From Porticoccus sp905181945 (lineage in GTDB: Bacteria > Pseudomonadota > Gammaproteobacteria > Pseudomonadales > Porticoccaceae), in contig NZ_CP159825.1 in assembly GCF_047729555.1 (NCBI RefSeq), positions 558,001 through 622,000 on the forward strand: a stretch of DNA of 64,000 nt, read 5' to 3'. Positions 51,205 to 59,664 of the stretch are shown here, one piece after another. Every line of letters starts with the position of its first letter. Within the stretch, counting starts at the first letter, position 1. Below the pieces are notes generated by a model. That model was given only the letters and a program-made list of their open reading frames with translations, ran no database searches and was not told the origin of the DNA. Position numbers and translations under genes: made by a program.

Positions 51205-51489
51205 ATGGATTTTGAAGAACTCATTGAATCGATTTCTCCTGAAGTTTATAAAAATATACAGTCTGCCGTAGAGCTAGGTAAATGGCCCAATGGCTTAAAG
51301 CTGACCCAAGAGCAGCGTGAGTATAGCATGCAGGTTTTGATAGCTTATGACGCGGCGCATAAATCCCATGAAAATCGTGTGGGTTATATCCCTTTAAAGA
51401 AAAAGAAAGATTTGTGTGATGCAGGCGTTACTGAAGGAAACGGCAGCATGCAGGAAAATGTTGAGCAGCCTATTAAGTGGCAGGATTAG
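51205..51489 (+). CDS. yeaC: YeaC family protein (DUF1315)
   Basis: The 94-residue cytoplasmic protein matches the DUF1315/YeaC family by DFEELIESISPEVYKNIQSAVELGKWPNGLKLTQEQREYSMQVLIAYDA and the following GYIPL. The family has no known function. The C-terminal 30 residues are variable and acidic. It is followed after three bases by the DUF2797 gene and preceded by the rhomboid gene, the same neighbours as in Pseudomonas. Confidence 0.9.
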   Translation: MDFEELIESISPEVYKNIQSAVELGKWPNGLKLTQEQREYSMQVLIAYDAAHKSHENRVGYIPLKKKKDLCDAGVTEGNGSMQENVEQPIKWQD

Positions 51490-51492
51490 GTT

Positions 51493-52332
51493 TTGCCTGA
51501 ATTTTCTGGATATCTTAAAAAAATGAAGACGACATTACCCGATTCTTCGGGATTAGAATCTGTTCGTTATCAGCTATCAGTTGATGACCAGTTAATTTCT
51601 CTGAATGAGCAGCTGGGTAAGGTAATTAGGCTTTCGTTTACAGGGTCGATTCACTGCATCCATTGCGGTCGGCGTAGCAACAAGAGCTTCAATCAAGGAT
51701 ATTGCTACCCATGTTTCGCCAGTCTAGCTCAGTGTGATATTTGTATCATGAGCCCAGAAAGATGTCATTACGATGCGGGCACCTGCAGAGAGCCTGATTG
51801 GGGTATGGATCACTGTATGGTAGATCATATCGTTTACTTAGCGAACTCTTCCGGCATTAAGGTGGGTATTACAAGAGCAACACAACTACCGACTCGTTGG
51901 ATTGATCAAGGAGCTATAGCAGCATTGCCAATTTTTCGTGTGAAAACGCGCCAGCAATCTGGATTTGTTGAAGATGTTCTGCGCAAGCACATATCAGATA
52001 GAACTAATTGGCGCACTATGTTGAAGGGTTCCATTCCTTCTATTGACCTTGCTGGCGCTAGAGATTCTCTTTATGAGCTTTGTTGTCAAGATCTACTGCA
52101 ACTTGAAAATCGGTTTGGTCTTGAAGCACTCCAGCGAACTGAAAGCGTTGAACCTTTGGCTATTAAGTACCCAGTCCTAGAATATCCACTTAAGGTGGTT
52201 TCTCATAACGTAGATAAAAATCCTCAAATTGAAGGCACTTTGATGGGCATAAAAGGCCAGTACTTGATACTGGATAATGGCGTAATTAATGTTAGAAAAT
52301 ATACAGCTTACCATGTGGATATCTCTCTGTAG
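51493..52332 (+). CDS. DUF2797 protein with cysteine-rich (zinc-type) N-terminal region
   Basis: The 279-residue protein has two CxxC pairs (IHCIHCGRR and YCYPCFASLAQCDIC) and further cysteines in PERCHYDAGTCREPDWG, a likely zinc-binding unit. HIVYLANSSGIKVGITRATQLPTRWIDQGA follows, which resembles a GIY-YIG-like fold. These are hallmarks of DUF2797, whose function is unknown. The start is TTG at 51493. This extends the protein to include YLKKMKTTL, as the family's N-terminus requires, so the ATG at 51523 is probably internal. Close spacing to yeaC suggests one operon. Confidence 0.88.
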   Translation: MPEFSGYLKKMKTTLPDSSGLESVRYQLSVDDQLISLNEQLGKVIRLSFTGSIHCIHCGRRSNKSFNQGYCYPCFASLAQCDICIMSPERCHYDAGTCREPDWGMDHCMVDHIVYLANSSGIKVGITRATQLPTRWIDQGAIAALPIFRVKTRQQSGFVEDVLRKHISDRTNWRTMLKGSIPSIDLAGARDSLYELCCQDLLQLENRFGLEALQRTESVEPLAIKYPVLEYPLKVVSHNVDKNPQIEGTLMGIKGQYLILDNGVINVRKYTAYHVDISL

Positions 52333-52398
52333 GTCTTCATGCAAGCAGTTTTTTGCTCTCAATACTCTAAATACCGCTAACTCTAAGGCAGGCAACCA

Positions 52399-55086
52399 AT
52401 GGAAACCAAGAATTTTCTCCCAGAAACGACATACTTGAGTGACTATGAAGCCCCAAGCTTCTTGATCGATAAAACAGAATTACGTATCGAAATTTTAGAA
52501 GATTCAGTTCAGGTGTTAGCAATATTGGCCATTAGGCATAATCCAAATAGCCAGTGTTTAAAAAAGAGCCTGCAGCTTGCTGGTCAAGAGCTAACGCTAC
52601 AATCCATCTCGATCAACGGCGATTTTTTAACTTCAGAACACTATAGTTTGACAGAAAATGACATTACTATTTATTCTGTGCCTGATCATTTTGTTCTCAC
52701 GACAGAAGTGCTCATATTTCCTAAGAACAACACCTCGTTGGAGGGACTGTTTAAGTCTCGTACAATGTACTGCACTCAATGCGAAGCTGAGGGGTTTCGT
52801 CGTATTACATATTATCTGGATCGCCCGGATGTCATGTCTGAATTTACAACAACCATTATTGGAGATAGGTTGGTTTGCCCGGTGTTGCTGTCTAATGGAA
52901 ACTTGGTGGACGCCGGCGATATGCCACCCATTATCAACAGCGCTGGAGTAGATCTAAATAAAGGACGCCATTGGGCCACCTGGCATGACCCTTTTCCAAA
53001 ACCCTCCTACCTGTTTGCTATAGTCGCTGGCGATCTATCTATGGTGACAGACAGCTTTGCAACCTGTTCTGGTAAGCATGTCGATATTCGATTGTATGTT
53101 GAGCCGAAAGATATAGGAAAATGTAGCCATGCGATACAGTCGCTAAAGAATGCCATGAGTTGGGATGAGCGGGTTTTTGGCAGGGAATATGATCTAGATC
53201 TTTATATGATTGTCGCTGTAGATGATTTCAATATGGGCGCCATGGAGAACAAGGGGTTAAATATTTTTAATACCTCATGTGTCTTGGCTCATTCAGAAAC
53301 AACAACGGATGATGCCTTTAAGAGAGTGGAGGCTGTTGTTGCTCATGAGTATTTTCACAATTGGTCTGGAAATAGGGTGACATGTAGAGATTGGTTTCAG
53401 CTGAGCCTAAAAGAGGGTTTTACAGTTTTCAGGGATGCCGAATTTTCTGCATATATGGGCTCACCTTCAGTTAAACGCGTGGAAGATATTAATTTCCTTA
53501 GAACAGTTCAATTTTCAGAGGATTCAGGACCGACAGCGCACCCTGTGCAGCCTTTATCATATATAGAAATTTCAAATTTTTATACGGTCACTATTTATGA
53601 AAAGGGTGCCGAAATTGTCAGAATGATTTGTACATTGCTGGGGCCTGAATTATTCCGCAGAGGATCGGATCTTTATTTTTCAAAATATGATGGCCAGGCT
53701 GTGACTATAGATGACTTTGTGTCAGTGATGGCTGAAGTGAGTGGCCGTGACTTTGGTCAATTTATGACCTGGTATCGAAAGTCAGGAACCCCAAAATTAA
53801 CAGTTAACAGTGAATATGACTTAAAGACCCAGCAATACAAGCTGAGCTTTAAGCAGTCATGTCAAGCAGCGAAAAATTCAATATTCGAATCGAACGTGAA
53901 GGATACTTATCATATACCAGTTAGGGTGGGGTTAGTTGGAAGCCAGGGAGCCTTGCCTCTTTCTAGTAACGCAGATACATCTGTGCTTCTAGAGATAACA
54001 GAAGAAGAGCAAACCTTTTTCTTTGATAATATTTCCGAATATCCAGTCCCGTCGCTTCTGCAGGATTTCTCTGCCCCAGTTAAGTTAGAGTACCCGTACT
54101 CACTGGATGATTTGGCTGCTCTCATGTCACGAGACGAGGATGGGTTTAATCGTTGGAACGCGTCTCAGCAGCTGGCCATCAACCTTATGAAGCCGATGCT
54201 TTGTCAATATCGTGTCGAGAACAAACTAACACTCAACCCTCGCTTAAGTAAGGCATTCTCCAGTGTTATTGAAGAGCCTGGTAATGATCTTGCAATGAAA
54301 GCATTAGTTTTAACATTGCCCTCAGAGTTAATAATGGCTGAATTGTCAGAGGAGATTGATGTTGAGGCGATCCATGCGGTCCGAAACTTTATACTGAATG
54401 AGCTAGGGGAAGGTCTTGCTGATCAATGGAGAGATCTATATGTAGGTAATCTGTCTTCTAGCGAGTATGTTTATAATGCGGATGAGGCTGCCCGACGTAG
54501 CTTGAAGAACCTAGCTTTGCGTTATCTCTCGAATGGAAAAACAGAGGACTCATTGCAGCTACTTCAGTCTCAAATTTATAGCGCTGATAATATGACGGAT
54601 CGACTTTCATCCTTAGCCACCCTAATTAACGATTCTAGGTCTGACGCAATAGGTCTTGCAAAGGAGTCCTTGCATCAATTTTATGAAGAATGGAAGCATG
54701 AGCCTTTAGTATTGAATCAGTGGTTTCAACTCCAAGGCTCATGTTCTTTGCCTGGGGGCCTGAAAAGGGTAGAAGCTCTAATGTCGCATTCTGCATTTGA
54801 TTTTAAGAATCCTAATAAAGTTAGATCATTGATTGGCGTGTTCTGCTCTAATAATCCAATTAACTTCCACTGTGAAGGCGGCGCTGGCTATCACTTTCTT
54901 GCTGATCAAGTGCTTGCTCTAGATAAGATAAATCCGCAAATTTCTGCAAGAATATTGACCCCCTTGACTCGCTGGCGCAGTTTTCCGCAAGCGCGCGGTG
55001 AGCTTATGAGAGCACAACTGGATAGAATTATTTCAACGAAAAAGTTGTCTAGAGATACATATGAAATTGTTTCTAAAAGCCTCTAA
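52399..55086 (+). CDS. pepN: aminopeptidase N
   Basis: PepN is a zinc aminopeptidase that clears peptides in the cytoplasm. The 895-residue protein has the substrate-binding NMGAMENKGLNIF and the metal site HEYFHNWSGNRVTCRDWFQLSLKEGFTVFRD (HExxH followed by the third ligand E). The C-terminal alpha-helical domain typical of E. coli PepN is present (KNLALRYLSNGK; NPNKVRSLIGVFCSNNPINFH). Full length (E. coli 870). It lies upstream of rlmL with only a few bases between. Confidence 0.97.
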   Translation: METKNFLPETTYLSDYEAPSFLIDKTELRIEILEDSVQVLAILAIRHNPNSQCLKKSLQLAGQELTLQSISINGDFLTSEHYSLTENDITIYSVPDHFVLTTEVLIFPKNNTSLEGLFKSRTMYCTQCEAEGFRRITYYLDRPDVMSEFTTTIIGDRLVCPVLLSNGNLVDAGDMPPIINSAGVDLNKGRHWATWHDPFPKPSYLFAIVAGDLSMVTDSFATCSGKHVDIRLYVEPKDIGKCSHAIQSLKNAMSWDERVFGREYDLDLYMIVAVDDFNMGAMENKGLNIFNTSCVLAHSETTTDDAFKRVEAVVAHEYFHNWSGNRVTCRDWFQLSLKEGFTVFRDAEFSAYMGSPSVKRVEDINFLRTVQFSEDSGPTAHPVQPLSYIEISNFYTVTIYEKGAEIVRMICTLLGPELFRRGSDLYFSKYDGQAVTIDDFVSVMAEVSGRDFGQFMTWYRKSGTPKLTVNSEYDLKTQQYKLSFKQSCQAAKNSIFESNVKDTYHIPVRVGLVGSQGALPLSSNADTSVLLEITEEEQTFFFDNISEYPVPSLLQDFSAPVKLEYPYSLDDLAALMSRDEDGFNRWNASQQLAINLMKPMLCQYRVENKLTLNPRLSKAFSSVIEEPGNDLAMKALVLTLPSELIMAELSEEIDVEAIHAVRNFILNELGEGLADQWRDLYVGNLSSSEYVYNADEAARRSLKNLALRYLSNGKTEDSLQLLQSQIYSADNMTDRLSSLATLINDSRSDAIGLAKESLHQFYEEWKHEPLVLNQWFQLQGSCSLPGGLKRVEALMSHSAFDFKNPNKVRSLIGVFCSNNPINFHCEGGAGYHFLADQVLALDKINPQISARILTPLTRWRSFPQARGELMRAQLDRIISTKKLSRDTYEIVSKSL

Positions 55087-55103
55087 GAGTGCGGTCTTTA
55101 TGT

Positions 55104-57293
55104 ATGAATAAAATTTTTGCTACCTGCCCAAAAGGTCTTGAAGAATTGCTCGCTAGTGAGCTTAAATCCCTTGGTGCAGACAAAGTCGGCCTAACAGTTG
55201 CTGGCGTTTTTGCTGAAGGGGCTGTAAGTTTTGCTTACAAGGCCTGCCTTTGGTCTCGTGTTGCTAACAGGATACTGCTGCCTTTAGCTAAATTTAAAGT
55301 GATCAATGACAATGACTTGCATCAAGGGATTAAAAAAGTTCCTTGGCATTTGCATCTAACTCCGCGTGAAAGTATTGCTGTTGATTTTTCTGGATCCAAT
55401 GATGCAATTCGTCATACTCAATTTGGAGCTCAGCGGGTAAAAGACGGTATTGTCGATGCCCTCCAAGAGTATTTTGGCGACCGATCTGATGTTGACCTAA
55501 AAAATCCAGATATTCGTATCAATGTGCGTTTATCTAAAGATCAAGTAAATGTTAGCCTCGATTTGTCAGGTGACAGCCTCCATAAACGTGGATATAGAGC
55601 AGCTATGGTAGCAGCTCCCTTAAAGGAAAACCTAGCCGCTGCTTTACTTTTACGTGCTGGTTGGTTGGATATTTCAGCCCAAGGCGGAGCGCTTATTGAC
55701 CCTATGTGCGGGAGTGGCACTTTGCTTATTGAGGGAGCCATGATGGCTGCAGATATTGCTCCAAATCTGAATCGAGAAAAATTTGGATTTCATGGTTGGT
55801 TGCAGCATGACAAAGTTTTATGGGGTGGAGTTAGACAGGATGCTATAGATAGATGTCAGTTGGGGCTTGCAAGAAATCTGCCCGAAATACGTGGTTACGA
55901 CAAAGACTCCAGGGCTATTAAGTCCTCTCAGGAAAACATAGCATCTGCTGGGCTTGATAAGCATGTGCGAGTAACACCTAAGCCTATGTTGGCGTTTAAA
56001 ATACCCACCCACACTCAAATAGAACATGGCCTGATGATTTGCAATCCCCCTTATGGCGAGCGTTGGGGGGATGCTGAGGAATTGAGGCCCCTCTATCAGA
56101 GTCTTGGGGAGTTAGCTAAACGAGAGTGCCCCGGATGGCGCTTAGCGATAATGACAAGCAATGCTGAGCTAGCTGGAGAGTTGCGGCTTAGGGCAAATAA
56201 AAAATATAAGTTATTTAATGGTGCCATTCCCAGCCAATTTCTTTTATACCAACTTCGAAGCGAAGCTGAAAAGATAGATGTGATCTCCCCTCAAGAGACA
56301 CCAGTGGATCATGAGACTGTAATGACAGAAGGCGCAAAGATGTTTGCTAACCGCCTAAAGAAAAATTTTAGAAAATTGAATTCGTGGATAAATCAATCTG
56401 AAGTTAACTGTTATCGCCTTTATGATGCCGATATGCCCGAATATGCTGTCGCTGTTGATGTCTACGATCAGGCTATTCATGTTCAAGAGTATGCTCCCCC
56501 GTCAGACATAGAGTCACACCAAGCAGAAAAACACTTAGGTGAGGTTCGTGAAGTCATCAGCCAACATTTGAGGGGAAATACTTCCCGTGCATTCTTTAAG
56601 GAGCGTCGACGACAAAAAGGTGACAGCCAGTACCAACGAAAAGATGGCCATCAAGAGAAGAGCGCTAGCTTTAATGTAACGGAAGGGAAGGCTGTATTCG
56701 AAGTTAACTTAGCGGTTTATCTAGATACAGGCTTATTTCTTGATCATCGACCAGTTCGTCGAATGATTTGCGATATGGCTAAAGGTAAACGGTTCCTTAA
56801 TTTATTTTGCTATACGGCGACAGCTACTGTACATGCTGCTTTAGGCGGCGCTACATCTAGCCTAAGTATAGATATGTCGAGCAGCTATATTGATTGGGCG
56901 GAACGAAACTTTATTTTAAATAAAATGGATATTAACTGTCATCAGCTACTCAAAGAAGATTGCCTTGGTTGGCTCGCTAATGCGACTAAGGTAAATAACA
57001 GAGAGACGCAGTTCGATTTAATTTTTCTCGATCCGCCAACGTTCTCTAATTCAAAAAAAATGGATTCAGTGTTGGATATACAGCGTGATCACGTGAAATT
57101 AATAAAGGATACTATGTTGATTCTTGCTCCTAACGGGATTCTTGTATTTTCTAACAACTTTAGAAATTTTTCTATGTCTACAAGCATCGAAGAACACTAT
57201 AGGGTTGAGAATATAACCAAAAAAACACTTGATCCGGACTTTCAGAGGAATCAAAAAATTCATAATTGCTGGTTAATCCGTCACTATGAATAA
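55104..57293 (+). CDS. rlmL: bifunctional 23S rRNA methyltransferase RlmL/RlmK
   Basis: This fusion enzyme makes m2G2445 (RlmL half) and m7G2069 (RlmK half) in 23S rRNA. From ATG 55104 (MNKIFATCPKGLEELLASELKSLG) it has 729 residues. The N-terminal half holds a THUMP domain and the methyltransferase motif ALIDPMCGSGTLLIEGAMMA and MICNPPYGERWGD. The C-terminal half holds VYLDTGLFLDHRPVRRMI, RFLNLFCYTATATVHAALGGA and LIFLDPPTFSNSKKM. A GTG at 55089 would add five residues. It overlaps the next gene by eight bases. Confidence 0.96.
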   Translation: MNKIFATCPKGLEELLASELKSLGADKVGLTVAGVFAEGAVSFAYKACLWSRVANRILLPLAKFKVINDNDLHQGIKKVPWHLHLTPRESIAVDFSGSNDAIRHTQFGAQRVKDGIVDALQEYFGDRSDVDLKNPDIRINVRLSKDQVNVSLDLSGDSLHKRGYRAAMVAAPLKENLAAALLLRAGWLDISAQGGALIDPMCGSGTLLIEGAMMAADIAPNLNREKFGFHGWLQHDKVLWGGVRQDAIDRCQLGLARNLPEIRGYDKDSRAIKSSQENIASAGLDKHVRVTPKPMLAFKIPTHTQIEHGLMICNPPYGERWGDAEELRPLYQSLGELAKRECPGWRLAIMTSNAELAGELRLRANKKYKLFNGAIPSQFLLYQLRSEAEKIDVISPQETPVDHETVMTEGAKMFANRLKKNFRKLNSWINQSEVNCYRLYDADMPEYAVAVDVYDQAIHVQEYAPPSDIESHQAEKHLGEVREVISQHLRGNTSRAFFKERRRQKGDSQYQRKDGHQEKSASFNVTEGKAVFEVNLAVYLDTGLFLDHRPVRRMICDMAKGKRFLNLFCYTATATVHAALGGATSSLSIDMSSSYIDWAERNFILNKMDINCHQLLKEDCLGWLANATKVNNRETQFDLIFLDPPTFSNSKKMDSVLDIQRDHVKLIKDTMLILAPNGILVFSNNFRNFSMSTSIEEHYRVENITKKTLDPDFQRNQKIHNCWLIRHYE

Positions 57294-57537
57294 AATTTTT
57301 ATATTATATGTTGGCTCCCGTTGTCATCTTTGTGAGCAAGCGAAATCGCTTATAGCTGATGTTTTGAACGACACAGGCTGGATGCTTCACGAGATTAGTA
57401 TTACGAGCAATGATCTGCTTTACGAAAAGTATAGGCTTCGAATACCTGTGATTGTTTCGCCGCAAGGCGAAGAAAAAGGGTGGCCTTTTACTGCAAGGCA
57501 AATAAAGCACCTTATGGCTTCAAAGGATCACTTATAA
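57286..57537 (+). CDS. glutaredoxin-like protein (DUF836 type)
   Basis: The 83-residue protein has the thioredoxin fold with a CxxC active site (YVGSRCHLCEQAKSLI, residues 8-22) and the cis-proline RIPVIV. It lacks the second half features of classical glutaredoxins and fits the small DUF836/glutaredoxin-family group seen next to rlmL in Pseudomonas. The redox partner is unknown. It overlaps the end of rlmL by eight bases, so it is translated with it. Confidence 0.85.
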   Translation: MNKIFILYVGSRCHLCEQAKSLIADVLNDTGWMLHEISITSNDLLYEKYRLRIPVIVSPQGEEKGWPFTARQIKHLMASKDHL

Positions 57538-57570
57538 TTTTTAATAGATGGATGCTAGCCCAAGCTATGC

Positions 57571-58587
57571 TTATATTTTGTATATTTGAATAAGACATTT
57601 GCCAAGATTTTTCCCTCGATAAAGAGATGAAATTGAACAAGGCGCCTTTTCAATTCCACATAAGATCTCTTCACGATACTTTATTAGCCCGGCGCTCACC
57701 CATTCAGTGAGAGCTGCTAATGCTTCTGGATATCGCTCTTTATAGTCAAAGACTAAAAATCCTTCCATACGCGCTCGATTTACTAGAATTTTTCGTTCTT
57801 GCCTGGGCCCAATAGGGTGCTCTTCCCAGTTGCTTATCGATGAGGTGCCACAGACTACAATACGTCCGCCGATATTCAATAGTTGCAAAACGGCATCACT
57901 AATTATACCCCCGGTGTTGTCAAAATAGACATCAATACCTTTAGGGCAGGCTTGGGCAAGCTCTTTCTCAAATTTCTCATCATTGTAATTGATGGCTTGA
58001 TCATACTGATACAGCTGCCTACATAGATCTACTTTTTCTTGGCTTCCGGTGATCCCTATCGTGTGACAGTTTTTTAATTTGGCAATTTGACCAACACATG
58101 AGCCAACAGCTCCTGCAGCTGTTGATACAACTACAGTCTCTTCTGAAAGAGGCTGCCCAATATCTAGAAGCCCAAAGTACGCTGTCATTCCATTTAGACC
58201 AAGAACGCCAAGCGATGTCGATATAGGTAGCGAATGAGCAGCTATTTTTCGATCAATGACACCTGCTTCGACTAGAGCATATTCTTGCCATCCAAAAAGT
58301 CCTGTAACAAACTCTCCTGGAAGAAAGTTGGGGTGGAGTGAGTCAATGACCACGCCTGTAGCGAAAGACCGCATAACACTGTTTAATGCAACTGGTTCGG
58401 CGTAATTTTCAGTAGCACTAACCCATCCTTTCATTGCTGGCTCTACAGATAGATATATGTTGCGAACAAGAACTTGATCCCTGGTAATGACAGGTAATAC
58501 CGATTCTACAATTTGAAAATTATCAGCTGTGGGAATACCTTTAGGTCTTGATATAAGCAGCACTTGTTTGTTCTTGCAAGCAGTCAT
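57571..58587 (-). CDS. NADP-dependent oxidoreductase, MDR superfamily (CurA/LTB4DH-like)
   Basis: The 338-residue protein is a zinc-free medium-chain dehydrogenase. The hallmark N-terminal part is QVLLISRPKGIPTADNFQIVE with LVRNIYLSVEPAMKGWVS. The NADP-binding motif VVSTAAGAVGSCVGQIAKLKNCHTIGITGS follows. VDVYFDNTGG-type GIDVYFDNTGGIISDAVL and GRIVVCGTSSISNW are also present. Relatives reduce alpha,beta-unsaturated ketones or curcumin; the substrate here is not known. It converges on the glutaredoxin gene. Confidence 0.9.
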   Translation of the reverse strand: MTACKNKQVLLISRPKGIPTADNFQIVESVLPVITRDQVLVRNIYLSVEPAMKGWVSATENYAEPVALNSVMRSFATGVVIDSLHPNFLPGEFVTGLFGWQEYALVEAGVIDRKIAAHSLPISTSLGVLGLNGMTAYFGLLDIGQPLSEETVVVSTAAGAVGSCVGQIAKLKNCHTIGITGSQEKVDLCRQLYQYDQAINYNDEKFEKELAQACPKGIDVYFDNTGGIISDAVLQLLNIGGRIVVCGTSSISNWEEHPIGPRQERKILVNRARMEGFLVFDYKERYPEALAALTEWVSAGLIKYREEILCGIEKAPCSISSLYRGKNLGKCLIQIYKI

Positions 58588-58616
58588 ATATTTACCTATA
58601 AAGTTTGAATAATTTT

Positions 58617-58829
58617 TTACACCAACCGCACATACATTTTTTCATTGTTGTACATAATAATATCCCCAGAAATAATTTTTTTCCTTTTTCTGGTTTCAGT
58701 AGCACCATTTACCTTTACTAGGCCGCTAGCAACAGCGATCTTAGCTTCAGCGCCACTCTCAGTCATTCCTTCAAATTTCAGTATTTTATAGAGCTCAACA
58801 GGCTCCCTGTTTATATGAACATCTTTCAT
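58617..58829 (-). CDS. S4-domain RNA-binding protein (YbcJ-like)
   Basis: A 70-residue protein made almost entirely of an S4-type RNA-binding fold: ELYKILKFEGMTESGAEAKIAVASGLVKVNGATETRKRKKI, then the beta strand DIIMYN. This is the pattern of YbcJ, a small RNA-binding protein of unknown target in E. coli. The basic patch RKRKK lies where RNA contact is expected. It sits between tatD and the oxidoreductase gene in one minus-strand run. Confidence 0.9.
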   Translation of the reverse strand: MKDVHINREPVELYKILKFEGMTESGAEAKIAVASGLVKVNGATETRKRKKIISGDIIMYNNEKMYVRLV

Positions 58830-58842
58830 TTTTTGAGCTCAG

Positions 58843-59664
58843 TTATAGATTGAAAAAGAGGGTTGATGTTAGCGTGGTCTCCTCTGCAATTTCCAGCATG
58901 GTCTCAGCCCGCTGATCGGCAACAGCACTTAACACCCAAGGCAAGAATGCCGGTTCGTTTATTTTTTTCTTGGTTGTGTGATTCATCGTTCTTGGTAAAA
59001 GGTAGGGCGCATCAGTTTCTAGCATCAATCGATTTAATGGGATATCTTTAGCAATTCTTTGTAGTTCTTGACCGCGCCTTTCGTCGCAAATCCACCCTGT
59101 AATACCGATATGTAGATCTAGATCGAGATAGTTAAATAAAGAAGTTTGATCGCCTGTAAAGCAGTGAATTACAGCGCTTGTTAGATGATCGCGGTATTGC
59201 TTCAATATTGCCAGTTGGCGTTGATGCGCATCTCTTTCATGCAAAAACATAGGTAGCTGCAATTCGACTGCTAGCTCAAGTTGTGCTTCAAACGCCTTTT
59301 CTTGATCCTTGGGAGGTGAAAAGTTGCGATGGAAGTCAAGCCCCGCCTCTCCAATCGCAACCACTTCTTTGTTGGCAGCTAGGCTCTTCAGGTTGGTTAT
59401 GGTTTCCGTGTTAAATTCTTTGGCATTGTGAGGATGTATGCCGCATGTGGTATACAGCATATTAGGATAATCTAATGCCACATCTTGACAAAGATTTAAG
59501 CTACGTACACTTTCTCGCTCATCTGTACCGGTGATGATTAGCTTGCTTACATTAGCCTGTTGCGCACGGTCCAAGACAGACACTAAGTTGTTATCAAAGG
59601 CTGCGTGAGTAAGATTTACCCCTATATCAATTAACGGACTTTCACATCGATATAGATCAGTCAT
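58843..59664 (-). CDS. tatD: TatD family metal-dependent deoxyribonuclease
   Basis: TatD is a magnesium-dependent 3'-5' exonuclease of the amidohydrolase fold. The 273-residue protein shows IDIGVNLTHAAFDNNLV, CGIHPHNA, AIGEAGLDFHRNFSPPKDQEKAFEAQLELA, VIHCFTGDQ, IGITGWICDERRG and LMLETDAPYLLPR. All of these align with E. coli TatD itself rather than with YcfH or YjjV. It overlaps the slt gene end by four bases. Confidence 0.94.
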   Translation of the reverse strand: MTDLYRCESPLIDIGVNLTHAAFDNNLVSVLDRAQQANVSKLIITGTDERESVRSLNLCQDVALDYPNMLYTTCGIHPHNAKEFNTETITNLKSLAANKEVVAIGEAGLDFHRNFSPPKDQEKAFEAQLELAVELQLPMFLHERDAHQRQLAILKQYRDHLTSAVIHCFTGDQTSLFNYLDLDLHIGITGWICDERRGQELQRIAKDIPLNRLMLETDAPYLLPRTMNHTTKKKINEPAFLPWVLSAVADQRAETMLEIAEETTLTSTLFFNL

